This document shows positions 16,346-22,512 of a DNA stretch of 26,735 nt, piece by piece. Source of the DNA: Gemmatimonadaceae bacterium (GTDB lineage: Bacteria > Latescibacterota > UBA2968 > UBA8231); NCBI GenBank assembly GCA_002726335.1, contig PBSR01000144.1:1-26735 (forward strand), written 5' to 3'. Within the stretch, counting starts at the first letter, position 1; every line of letters begins with the position of its first letter. The translations under genes were made by a program, and so were the position numbers. The notes beneath the pieces are model-generated. The model saw nothing but the letters and a program-made list of their open reading frames with translations, did no database searches and was not told the origin of the DNA.

Positions 16346-17550
16346 GGACAGCTACGCCGTCGGCAGATCGTCGTCATCGACGATGGGGGGGCGTCGGGAT
16401 GGGCCACGCCCCGGCCGCCAGCAGACTGCAGTTGGTGTTCGTAGACACTGCGGACGATTTCCTTCTCCACCGGTGTCGGCAGGTCGTCGAAGGTCATCTT
16501 GATCCGTCGCATGGAGTTATCATGTGTTCCGGGCGCCGCCTCGGTGCTCACCGGAACACAGGTGATGCCGGCCAGGGGAAAAGGTCCCTCGAAGGCGGGG
16601 TCGATGACCCATGCCGTGTCCTCGTTGGCCAGTGGACCGGTGAGGGGCACATCGATGGCCACCCCCCCGGCGCTCAGATTGACGACATACCCTGTGACAC
16701 GTGTGGCGCCGGCGAAGGGATCGCTGTCTTCGAGTTCGTCACCGGACGTCGACGCGTCGACGGCCGACGCGTCGACGGTCGACGAGTCGGCTATGCGGAT
16801 ATCGTCTTCGTCCTGTGTCCGGTCGAGCAGACCGATGGCGGCCTCGCCATGGACGTCCTCTGCCCCATCCTCCCGTTCTGCCTGGCGCGGAATAACCAGG
16901 AAGTCGGCGTCGAAACCGACGTCGATACGGTAGAAGTCACGGTGCTGCATGCGCTTGACGGCGGCGTGTTCTACCGCCACCGCGTGAGCGGTGCGCGCCT
17001 TGCCGATGACCTCGGTGACGAAGCTGTACTCCGTGTCTCCCTCGCGCCAGGGCACGAAGCCCTCCAGCTCGTCCTCCTCCTCGCCATCGACCCAGATCCT
17101 CAGCGTCTGTCCGCGATCGACCTGGCGGGTGGAGGAGAGAGCCTGATCGATGTCGAGTTCGTCGAAGCCCAGGATCTCCCGGATGTTGCCGATGGCGTCG
17201 AGCTCAGGATGTTCGCGATCGCCCCTGACCAGGCCGGTGGCGTAGCGGCCCACCTGACGGTCGAAGACGTGAGCGGAGCTCAACAGGCGAGGGGGAGACT
17301 GCATACGGCGATGCCGGGCGATGCGGTAGAGCAGAGCGATCTGCCGGGGACTCAGTCCCGCGTCACGGGCAAGTTCTTCGAACTCTTCCAGCCGCCGTCG
17401 CCGCAGACGGACCCAGCGGATGATGTAGAGGCCGAGGAGGATCGCCAGACCGGCCCAGAGCAGGTACCACACCGTCTGACTGAACAGCGTCGGCTCGGCG
17501 CTGCGCGGTCGCAGCAGCGGCAGGATGTCACGGATCTTGTCCCCGTTCAC
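16330..17550 (-). CDS. Membrane-anchored PilZ-domain protein (probable cyclic-di-GMP effector)
   Basis: A 406-residue protein. One transmembrane helix at about residues 25-46 is followed by a basic stop-transfer stretch (R-W-V-R-L-R-R-R-R), a helical region, and a YcgR-like beta domain (about 135-195). The PilZ domain has R-M-Q-H-R (200-204, the RxxxR motif) and N-L-S-A-G-G (291-296, the D/N-x-S-x-x-G motif), which together bind cyclic di-GMP in the family. About 55 low-complexity acidic residues are inserted between these motifs (about 226-280), including a V-D-A-S repeat. The layout resembles flagellar-brake or secretion-linked PilZ proteins, but no motility gene is near. GTG 17550 is the start. 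The C-terminal 30 residues look unstructured. A well-formed promoter lies about 75 bases upstream. Confidence 0.8.
   Translation of the reverse strand: MNGDKIRDILPLLRPRSAEPTLFSQTVWYLLWAGLAILLGLYIIRWVRLRRRRLEEFEELARDAGLSPRQIALLYRIARHRRMQSPPRLLSSAHVFDRQVGRYATGLVRGDREHPELDAIGNIREILGFDELDIDQALSSTRQVDRGQTLRIWVDGEEEDELEGFVPWREGDTEYSFVTEVIGKARTAHAVAVEHAAVKRMQHRDFYRIDVGFDADFLVIPRQAEREDGAEDVHGEAAIGLLDRTQDEDDIRIADSSTVDASAVDASTSGDELEDSDPFAGATRVTGYVVNLSAGGVAIDVPLTGPLANEDTAWVIDPAFEGPFPLAGITCVPVSTEAAPGTHDNSMRRIKMTFDDLPTPVEKEIVRSVYEHQLQSAGGRGVAHPDAPPSSMTTICRRRSCPYSGM
16751..16790. repeat. 15-base tandem repeat inside the PilZ gene
   Basis: GACGCGTCGACGGCC and GACGCGTCGACGGTC stand head to tail at 16751-16780, followed by a partial third copy to 16790. 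The unit contains the palindromes ACGCGT and GTCGAC. It is a multiple of three and codes for repeats of V-D-A-S-T/A on the minus strand. Confidence 0.85.
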
Positions 17551-17626
17551 GGCGGTCCCGGTTCACAGGTGATAGGACGGTAGGGGAGTGGGATGGGGTG
17601 CTGCAAGTGCTTGGCGGGGTTGCTCT

Positions 17627-17655
17627 TATATACGATGACTCCGGATCCCCGTCAA
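17627..17655 (-). promoter_or_regulatory. Sigma-70-type promoter of the PilZ gene
   Basis: On the minus strand TTGACG (17655-17650) is followed after exactly 17 bases by TATATA (17632-17627), continuing as TATATAAG. The 5' leader to GTG 17550 would be about 70 bases. It starts just after the stop of the DgoD-like gene, so the PilZ gene need not depend on that operon. Confidence 0.65.
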
Positions 17656-17665
17656 CGTGCCGTCG

Positions 17666-18790
17666 TCAGATATCGTTGATGGAATCGTCCTCGGGGTGGC
17701 GCCGCATAGAGCGCAGTCGCCAATCGGTCAGACGGTGGGCTTCGAGGCCGTCGGGGTCGATCTCGATCCCCAGACCGGGTCCCTGGGGAATGGCGACGAA
17801 ACCGTCCTCGAACAGAAGAGGCTCGGTGAACAGGCCATCCCCGGCGCCGCCGCCGAACTCCTGGATCAGGAAATTCGGGGTCCCGGCCATGGCATGCAGG
17901 GAAGCGACAACACCCACGGCGTCGGCAGCCGAGTGGGGAGCCATGGCCAGATAGTGGATCTCGGCCAGGGCCGCGATCTTCTTCATCTCGAGAATGCCGC
18001 CGCAGTGGCGGATGTCCGGCTGCAGGATGGCGGCGGCCTTCTTCTCGCAGATCTCGCGGAACCCCCATCTGGTCGTGTTGCGCTCCCCCGTGGCGATGGG
18101 GATATGGGTCGATCGCGTAATCTCCAGCAGGGCGTCAACATTCTCGGGGTGAGTCGGTTCCTCGACGAACAGAGGCTGTATGGGTTCGAGTTCCTTGATC
18201 AGGATCTTCGCCATGGCAGGACTCACGGCCCGATGGAAGTCGATAGCGATATCTATCTCTGGCCCAACGGCTTGGCGCGTGGCCTCCACGCGCGAGACGA
18301 TACTTCGTGTCATAGCGGGCGTATCGATGTAGCGAACCGGGTCGGGGAAAGGGGTCATCTTGAGTGCGGTGAAGCCGCGGGCCACGGCGGCGGCCGCGTT
18401 CTCAGCGTACCGCTCCGGTTCGGGGCCGCCGATCCCGCTGTAGACGCGGATCCGGTCGCGCACGGTACCGCCGAGCAGTCGCCAGACAGGAGCGTCGAGG
18501 GACTTTCCCAGAATATCGAGACAGGCCATCTCCAGGCCGCTGAGAGCGGACAACAGGATGGGCATCTGCCGACTGTAGGAGGAACGGAACAGTACCTGCC
18601 AATGGTCCTCGATCTGACGGGGATCGCGACCTATCAGGTAGTCGGCCATGTCGAGCAGAGCCCGTTCCACCGTCCGGCCATGCTCGTAGTTCATCGGCGA
18701 TCCGTAGCCGACGAGTCCCTCGTCCGTGAATACCTGCAGCAGCAGGCCGCGATTCTTCAGGGGGGTGACATCGAGGCTGGTAATCTTCAC
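17666..18790 (-). CDS. Enolase-superfamily sugar-acid dehydratase (DgoD-like)
   Basis: A 374-residue member of the mandelate racemase/enolase superfamily. It removes water from a sugar acid to give a 2-keto-3-deoxy acid. The metal ligands are Asp184 (A-I-D-F-H), Glu210 (V-E-E-P) and Glu236 (T-G-E-R). The acid/base residues His186 and His285 (A-P-H-S) lie at almost the same numbers as in galactonate dehydratase, and A-K-I-L-I-K-E-L-E-P-I-Q-P-L-F is shared closely with it. This supports a galactonate-dehydratase-type reaction, although related enzymes act on other acid sugars. GTG 18790 gives the canonical K-I-T-S-L-D-V start, with GGAGGG 13 bases before it. It is third in a minus-strand operon, seven bases after the kinase. 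Confidence 0.88.
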   Translation of the reverse strand: MKITSLDVTPLKNRGLLLQVFTDEGLVGYGSPMNYEHGRTVERALLDMADYLIGRDPRQIEDHWQVLFRSSYSRQMPILLSALSGLEMACLDILGKSLDAPVWRLLGGTVRDRIRVYSGIGGPEPERYAENAAAAVARGFTALKMTPFPDPVRYIDTPAMTRSIVSRVEATRQAVGPEIDIAIDFHRAVSPAMAKILIKELEPIQPLFVEEPTHPENVDALLEITRSTHIPIATGERNTTRWGFREICEKKAAAILQPDIRHCGGILEMKKIAALAEIHYLAMAPHSAADAVGVVASLHAMAGTPNFLIQEFGGGAGDGLFTEPLLFEDGFVAIPQGPGLGIEIDPDGLEAHRLTDWRLRSMRRHPEDDSINDI

Positions 18791-18797
18791 GTCTGCT

Positions 18798-19709
18798 TCA
18801 GTTCCCTCCGAGAGCCAATTGGACTTCATCAAGACTGGGAATGGACACCCGGGCTCCGGCTCGGGTGACGCAGATGCCCGCGGCTGTGGCGGCGCGCAGG
18901 AGACAGCTCTCGGAGGATTCTCCTCCGGTTCTGGCCGCCAGGAAGTAGCCGATGAACGTATCGCCAGCGGCGGTCGTGTCGATGGGGCTGCCAGCATGGA
19001 CCGCCTCGGTCCGAACGCGACCGTCAGGCCCGGAGAGAATGGCACCCCGCTCGCCGAGGGTGAGAAGTATCTCCGCCCGGGGCCACCTGACGTGCAGGGC
19101 GTCGATCAGTGACTCCGGTTCGGCCCCCACGCCGCTCTGCGCCAGTCCCACCGCTTCGGTCTCGTTGACGATCAGCACATCCACCAGATCCAATGGCCAG
19201 TCGAGCACCTGCGAATGGAAGGGCGCCGGGTTCAGGTACACGGGGTACCCTTCGTTTGCGGCTTGCACGATCACATCGGATGTTGCGTTTATCTCATTCT
19301 GTAACAACACGATAGAGCCAGTTGGCATCTGGCTGAACACGGCCCGCATCGACTCTGGTGAGATTCTGTGATTGCCCCCGGGGTACAGGAAGATCGCGTT
19401 CTCTCCGGAGTCTGATTCCACTTGAATCACCGCATGCCCGGTCGCGGTCTCAGGGTCCACGGTGATGTGGGAGACATCCACTCCGAGCTGCTCGAGACCC
19501 TCCCGCAACCAGAGGCCATCCGCGCCGATGCACCCCACATGGGACACTGCTGCACCGGCCCGGGCCAGGGCGGCGGACTGATTGCCCCCCTTACCCCCGG
19601 CAAACATCCCGTACCCGTTGCCTGCCACCGTCTCTCCCGGGCGGACGATGTGATCGACGCCGTAGACATGGTCGATGTTCAACGAGCCGACGTTGTAGAT
19701 GCCCGTCAT
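18798..19709 (-). CDS. Ribokinase-like PfkB-family carbohydrate kinase
   Basis: A 303-residue ATP-dependent sugar kinase. The substrate loop G-G-K-G-G-N-Q-S-A-A is at residues 38-47. N-E-T-E (182-185) belongs to the phosphate/Mg2+ region. The anion-hole and catalytic motif D-T-T-A-A-G-D-T-F has its base Asp250. The order and length fit ribokinase better than KdgK or FruK, but in this operon the substrate could be a sugar or a 2-keto-3-deoxy acid. The Ala in T-A-A-G-D replaces the usual Gly of T-G-A-G-D, while the catalytic Asp is kept. ATG 19709 starts eight bases after the creatininase stop. The frame is open upstream inside that gene but shows no family similarity there. Confidence 0.87.
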   Translation of the reverse strand: MTGIYNVGSLNIDHVYGVDHIVRPGETVAGNGYGMFAGGKGGNQSAALARAGAAVSHVGCIGADGLWLREGLEQLGVDVSHITVDPETATGHAVIQVESDSGENAIFLYPGGNHRISPESMRAVFSQMPTGSIVLLQNEINATSDVIVQAANEGYPVYLNPAPFHSQVLDWPLDLVDVLIVNETEAVGLAQSGVGAEPESLIDALHVRWPRAEILLTLGERGAILSGPDGRVRTEAVHAGSPIDTTAAGDTFIGYFLAARTGGESSESCLLRAATAAGICVTRAGARVSIPSLDEVQLALGGN

Positions 19710-19717
19710 CGAATCAG

Positions 19718-20458
19718 TCAACCGGATCCGGTCGCCATCATCTCCGTCATGCGTCCGGCCACCCATTCGACGGCGGTGTCGATCATGAGGCGTCCCTTGT
19801 GCGGCGTCGCCAGATCACGCGCTGCGCGGGCGTAACGGGGATCCTGCTCGCGGTAGCTCTCGCTCTGGATATCGAAAGTCTCGGCGTCGTAGTCGACACC
19901 CTCCCAGTGGGCGTTTTCGGGAAAGGCGGCCAAGGCGACGGAGGTCTCGAATTCGGCGGCATGAGCCGGGCAGTCACCGGATTCCAGGTGTTCGGCGACG
20001 AACTCCTTTGAATACGCCTCCCAGTAGGAGTGGAACTGGATATCGATGCCCAGTTTCTCCCCGAAGCCGGCCACCTCGTTGCGCAGCGGGCCGTTGCCGG
20101 CGTGGCCATTGCAGATCAGCACGTGTTCAATGCCGTGTCGGGCGAGGCTCTCGCAGGTGTCATAGGCGACCTGGAAGAACGTCTCCGGCCGCAGGCTCAG
20201 GGTTCCGGGCCACTCCATCCAGTGTTCGCTGATCCCCACGGCCATCGGCGTGGCCAGCACCACCTGTGGGAACAGCCCCAGCGCCGCCTGATGGGCGACA
20301 TGCAGGGCGCTGGCCGTGTCATGCTCCATCTCCAGATGCTCGTTGTGCTGTTCGGTGCTTCCCGTCGGCAGGATCGCGCCCTTCACCTGACCGGTGGCCA
20401 ACCGTTCGCGCACGTGCTTGCGCGTCATCTTCCACAGCCTGACTTCACCTGTAATCAC
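19718..20458 (-). CDS. Creatininase-family amidohydrolase (intact copy)
   Basis: A 246-residue metal-dependent hydrolase. The first metal-binding block, L-P-T-G-S-T-E-Q-H-N-E-H, has Glu37 and His39, with Asp47 in E-H-D-T. The second block is I-C-N-G-H-A-G-N (His119), and H-A-A-E-F-E-T-S supplies the later acids. The S-E-H-W-M-E-W-P-G-T loop (residues 77-86) is present. Family members open cyclic amides (creatinine) or deformylate or hydrolyse related compounds, and many have unknown substrates. Beside a sugar-acid dehydratase and a kinase, a lactone- or amide-opening role is plausible but unproven. GTG 20458 has an AAGG site upstream. It leads the minus operon and its promoter overlaps that of the second copy. 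Confidence 0.87.
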   Translation of the reverse strand: MITGEVRLWKMTRKHVRERLATGQVKGAILPTGSTEQHNEHLEMEHDTASALHVAHQAALGLFPQVVLATPMAVGISEHWMEWPGTLSLRPETFFQVAYDTCESLARHGIEHVLICNGHAGNGPLRNEVAGFGEKLGIDIQFHSYWEAYSKEFVAEHLESGDCPAHAAEFETSVALAAFPENAHWEGVDYDAETFDIQSESYREQDPRYARAARDLATPHKGRLMIDTAVEWVAGRMTEMMATGSG

Positions 20459-20476
20459 CGTGACCTTCGCCTTTCA

Positions 20477-20505
20477 TTGACCCTCCTCTGAGGGGCCGCT
20501 ATTAT
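20477..20505 (+). promoter_or_regulatory. Sigma-70-type promoter, rightward arm of the sugar-acid locus
   Basis: TTGACC (20477-20482) is separated by exactly 17 bases from TATTAT (20500-20505). The spacer contains the short inverted repeat CCCTC-CTCT-GAGGG (20481-20494), a possible operator. Transcription would start near 20512, before the AAAGGA ribosome site. Confidence 0.65.
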
Positions 20506-20529
20506 GCGAAATCATCACAGAAAGGACAA
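20501..20529 (-). promoter_or_regulatory. Sigma-70-type promoter, leftward arm of the sugar-acid locus
   Basis: On the minus strand TTGTCC (20529-20524) is followed after 17 bases by CATAAT (20506-20501). Its -10 shares bases with the -10 of the rightward promoter, so the two arms should compete or be co-regulated. Confidence 0.5.
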
Positions 20530-20534
20530 TGAAC

Positions 20535-21340
20535 ATGGCAGAGGCAGACAACAGGGCAAACAGCACGGCTGCCACCGAGTACCGCTACAATCGCCTGAGT
20601 TGGCCGGAACTCGATGAGGCGATTGGACTTCAGAAGGTCGTCCTGCTGCCCACCGGATCGACCGAACAGCACGGTCGACACCTGCCTCTCGATGTCGATG
20701 TCTTCCTGAGCGAGGAGGTCTGTCTCGAGATCGGTCGGCGGGCACCCGATCGGGTCCTCGTGCTGCCACCGGTGGCCTACACATTGAGCCCGAGGTCTTC
20801 ATCGCGTTCTGCGTCAACATCACCAAGTCGGTGGCCTACCACGGTTTTGAGAAGATGTTCATCGTCAACGGCCACGGCTCCAACCAGCCCCTGATCGATC
20901 TGATCGCGCGCAAGACGGTGCTGGAAACGGACTCGCTCTGTTTTGCCGCCGGCTATTTCAACTTTCTCATGGAAGCCTTCGAGGGCGTGCGCGAGAGCGA
21001 CGTCACCGCCCACGCCGACGAGTTCGAGACGTCCCTCTACCTGCACCTGGCTCCCGAGGGCGTGCAGATGGACAAGGCAGCGAAGGGGGACGACCGTCAG
21101 GGGGAGTTCGTCAGCTCCGACTCGACCTCCCCCTACGTCCGCTTCAACGACTACTGGGGACGTTGGACCCAGCTGGGTGTACACGGCGATCCGACGGTGG
21201 CGACAGCTGAGAAGGGCAAGATCATTTTCGAGGCCGCCGTGGAAGGCATGATCCGGGCGATCGATGAGATCAAGGGCTGGCCTATCGAAGAGCGACGCGA
21301 CATGCACACGCATCCGGTACAGAAGGGAATACGATGGTAG
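20535..21340 (+). pseudogene. Second creatininase-family gene, broken by an internal deletion and frameshift
   Basis: The first part (to about 20780) carries the metal block L-P-T-G-S-T-E-Q-H-G-R-H-L-P-L-D-V-D and ends at P-P-V-A-Y. The second part resumes in another frame at about 20783 (I-E-P-E-V-F-I-A-F-C-V-N-I-T-K) and has V-N-G-H-G-S-N and A-D-E-F-E-T-S. Compared with the intact copy next door, about 14 codons (the S-E-H-W-M-E-W-P-G-T loop) are missing. The lost length must equal one modulo three, so about 40 bases. ATG 20535 is preferred over 20529 because AAAGGA is then eight bases away. The promoter and ribosome site are good and both halves are well conserved, so the lesion is recent or is a sequence error. 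Eight bases separate it from the aldolase gene. Confidence 0.85.
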
Positions 21341-21347
21341 TCGATCC

Positions 21348-22262
21348 ATGACGGACGAACTGCGCCAGCGATTGAAGACGGTGCACGCCTATGCCGTGAC
21401 CCCCTTCCGACCGGACGATCTGATGACGATCGATCGCGAGGCGTTCCTCGGCAATCTGCGGTATCTCGTGGAGGCCGGCGTGCAGGTCATCGCCGTCGGC
21501 GGCGGCACCGGCGAGATCGACGCGTTGCGGGCCGATGAACTGGAGTGGCTGGCCCGGCGGGCACTGGACGAGGTCGGGGGGAAGGCGCTGGTGATTCCCA
21601 CGCTGCCGGGCAACACGGGGGTGGCGGTGGAACTGGCGTCCAGCTATCAGCGCTTCGGCGCAGAAGTCTGTCTGGCCATGCCGCCCTACCAGCGCAACGG
21701 TGTCCCTGATGACCTTACCGGCGTCACCGATCACTTGCGCCTGATCTCAGCGGCGGCGCCGGCTCTGCAACTGTTGCCGTACAATACTCAAGGCTGGAGC
21801 GTGGAGTTCTTCGAGCAGCTGGCCACAGTCGAGGCGGTGATCGGAGTCAAGGATCCGTGCTTCGACGACCATCCTCTGTTTCGTGCTATCCAGCGCCTTG
21901 GTGATCGCTTCGTCTGGATCGGCAACAAGCGCCATGACCCGGGCGTTCTGCATCTGCGCTACCAGGCCGGGATCGATGGTTTTACTGCAGGCTTCATCAA
22001 CTTTCTGCCCGAACCAGAACTCGAGCTGGAGCGCCTCTCACACGACAGGGACTGGGAGGCCATGGTCGCTATTCAACGGCGATTGGCGCCGCTGGAGCGG
22101 CTACGCAACCGGTTTGGCGATGCGCTGATCAAGGCGGGGCTGGATGCCGTCGGTCTGGTGGGAGGCGCCGTGCGCCCGCCGCGGGTCGACGTCAGCGACA
22201 AAGGTCGCGCTGCCCTTGGAGCCGAGCTGGAAAAGGGCTGGGGGATACAGATTCACACTTGA
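21348..22262 (+). CDS. DapA/NanA-family (dihydrodipicolinate synthase-like) aldolase or dehydratase
   Basis: A 304-residue class I aldolase-fold enzyme. The Schiff-base Lys168 is in V-I-G-V-K-D-P, the catalytic Tyr145 in L-L-P-Y-N-T (Pro of the usual Y-N-x-P is missing), and the carboxylate-binding loop G-G-G-T-G-E is at residues 51-56. Members make or split 2-keto acids: DHDPS, N-acetylneuraminate lyase, 2-keto-3-deoxygluconate aldolase and 5-keto-4-deoxyglucarate dehydratase. With a DgoD-like dehydratase in the locus, cleavage or dehydration of a 2-keto-3-deoxy sugar acid is more likely than lysine synthesis. ATG 21348 opens the first conserved strand. The frame runs upstream to 21264 inside the preceding gene, but those residues are not family-like. 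The -35 of the next promoter overlaps its stop. Confidence 0.87.
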   Translation: MTDELRQRLKTVHAYAVTPFRPDDLMTIDREAFLGNLRYLVEAGVQVIAVGGGTGEIDALRADELEWLARRALDEVGGKALVIPTLPGNTGVAVELASSYQRFGAEVCLAMPPYQRNGVPDDLTGVTDHLRLISAAAPALQLLPYNTQGWSVEFFEQLATVEAVIGVKDPCFDDHPLFRAIQRLGDRFVWIGNKRHDPGVLHLRYQAGIDGFTAGFINFLPEPELELERLSHDRDWEAMVAIQRRLAPLERLRNRFGDALIKAGLDAVGLVGGAVRPPRVDVSDKGRAALGAELEKGWGIQIHT

Positions 22263-22288
22263 CTCTGATGCGTTTCACGGGGTAGGCT
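22259..22288 (+). promoter_or_regulatory. Sigma-70-type promoter of the DAHP synthase leader transcript
   Basis: TTGACT (22259-22264, overlapping the preceding stop codon) is followed after 18 bases by TAGGCT (22283-22288). The -35 is good and the -10 is weak. Transcription would begin near 22295, about 40 bases before the leader-peptide ATG. Confidence 0.5.
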
Positions 22289-22333
22289 TGCACAACACTC
22301 AAGAACACGGAACGCCCGGCCGATAACAACACC

Positions 22334-22417
22334 ATGCTGAACACCACGAACCGTCTCTATTTTGCCCCCTTCTACTTTGTCGACCCACATGCGGGAGTCG
22401 AAGGGACCGGATCGTAG
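22334..22417 (+). CDS. Leader peptide of the DAHP synthase attenuator (Tyr/Phe-rich, 27 residues)
   Basis: ATG 22334 opens a 27-codon ORF ending at TAG 22415-22417. Residues 9-15 read Y-F-A-P-F-Y-F (TAT TTT GCC CCC TTC TAC TTT, 22358-22378), so five of seven codons call for tyrosine or phenylalanine. A stop at 22283 rules out any longer frame. The ribosome site is weak. The next codons (G-V-D-P-H-A-G-V-E region, 22379-22402) lie in the RNA that can fold as segments 1 and 2 of the attenuator. A peptide like this acts only by being translated: lack of charged Tyr- or Phe-tRNA stalls the ribosome on these codons. The same logic is known for the pheA and pheST leaders of enteric bacteria. It is too short for usual gene callers. 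Confidence 0.8.
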   Translation: MLNTTNRLYFAPFYFVDPHAGVEGTGS

Positions 22418-22482
22418 GTTGTAGCAAACTCAACTACACCACGCCAAGCCCCCGACTCCTGATGGAGCCGGGGGCTTTTTTT
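22380..22482 (+). promoter_or_regulatory. aroG leader: Ribosome-mediated transcription attenuator (1:2, 2:3, 3:4 structures)
   Basis: Three exclusive pairings are visible. Segments 1:2 pair 22380-22386 (TCGACCC) with 22394-22401 (GGAGTCGA, one bulged A), loop 22387-22393. Segments 2:3, the antiterminator, pair 22392-22400 (CGGGAGTCG) with 22453-22461 (CGACTCCTG), nine pairs including one G-T. Segments 3:4 are the terminator hairpin. A further hairpin, 22414-22421 with 22431-22437, lies between segments 2 and 3. A ribosome stalled on the Tyr/Phe codons (22358-22378) would cover segment 1 and free segment 2 for pairing with 3. A ribosome reaching the stop codon would leave 1:2 and 3:4. Confidence 0.8.
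22446..22482 (+). terminator. Intrinsic terminator of the attenuator
   Basis: The left arm 22446-22459 (AAGCCCCCGACTCC) pairs with 22464-22477 (GGAGCCGGGGGCTT) across a TGAT loop, with a single A-C mismatch. Seven Ts at 22476-22482 follow. This is the strongest intrinsic terminator seen in the window. It lies just before the DAHP synthase ribosome site, not after a gene. Confidence 0.92.
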
Positions 22483-22512
22483 GTTCTCCCGCAAAAGGAA
22501 GGATGCGACCTC

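Noticed and set aside
16300..17583. A 427-codon plus-strand frame opposite the PilZ gene
   Set aside because: It is antisense to a gene with recognisable motifs and a promoter, with no domain of its own.
17657..18868. A 403-codon plus-strand frame opposite the DgoD-like gene
   Set aside because: The opposite strand carries all the enolase-superfamily catalytic residues; this frame has none.
22380..22482. T-box or metabolite riboswitch upstream of the DAHP synthase
   Set aside because: I see no T-box AGGGTGGNACCGCG-like sequence and no known aptamer core. The leader ORF with clustered Tyr/Phe codons explains the structure better.
22462..22512. Upstream ATG as the start of the DAHP synthase
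   Set aside because: It lies in the terminator hairpin, has no ribosome site, and adds residues the family lacks. ATG 22513 has a good site.
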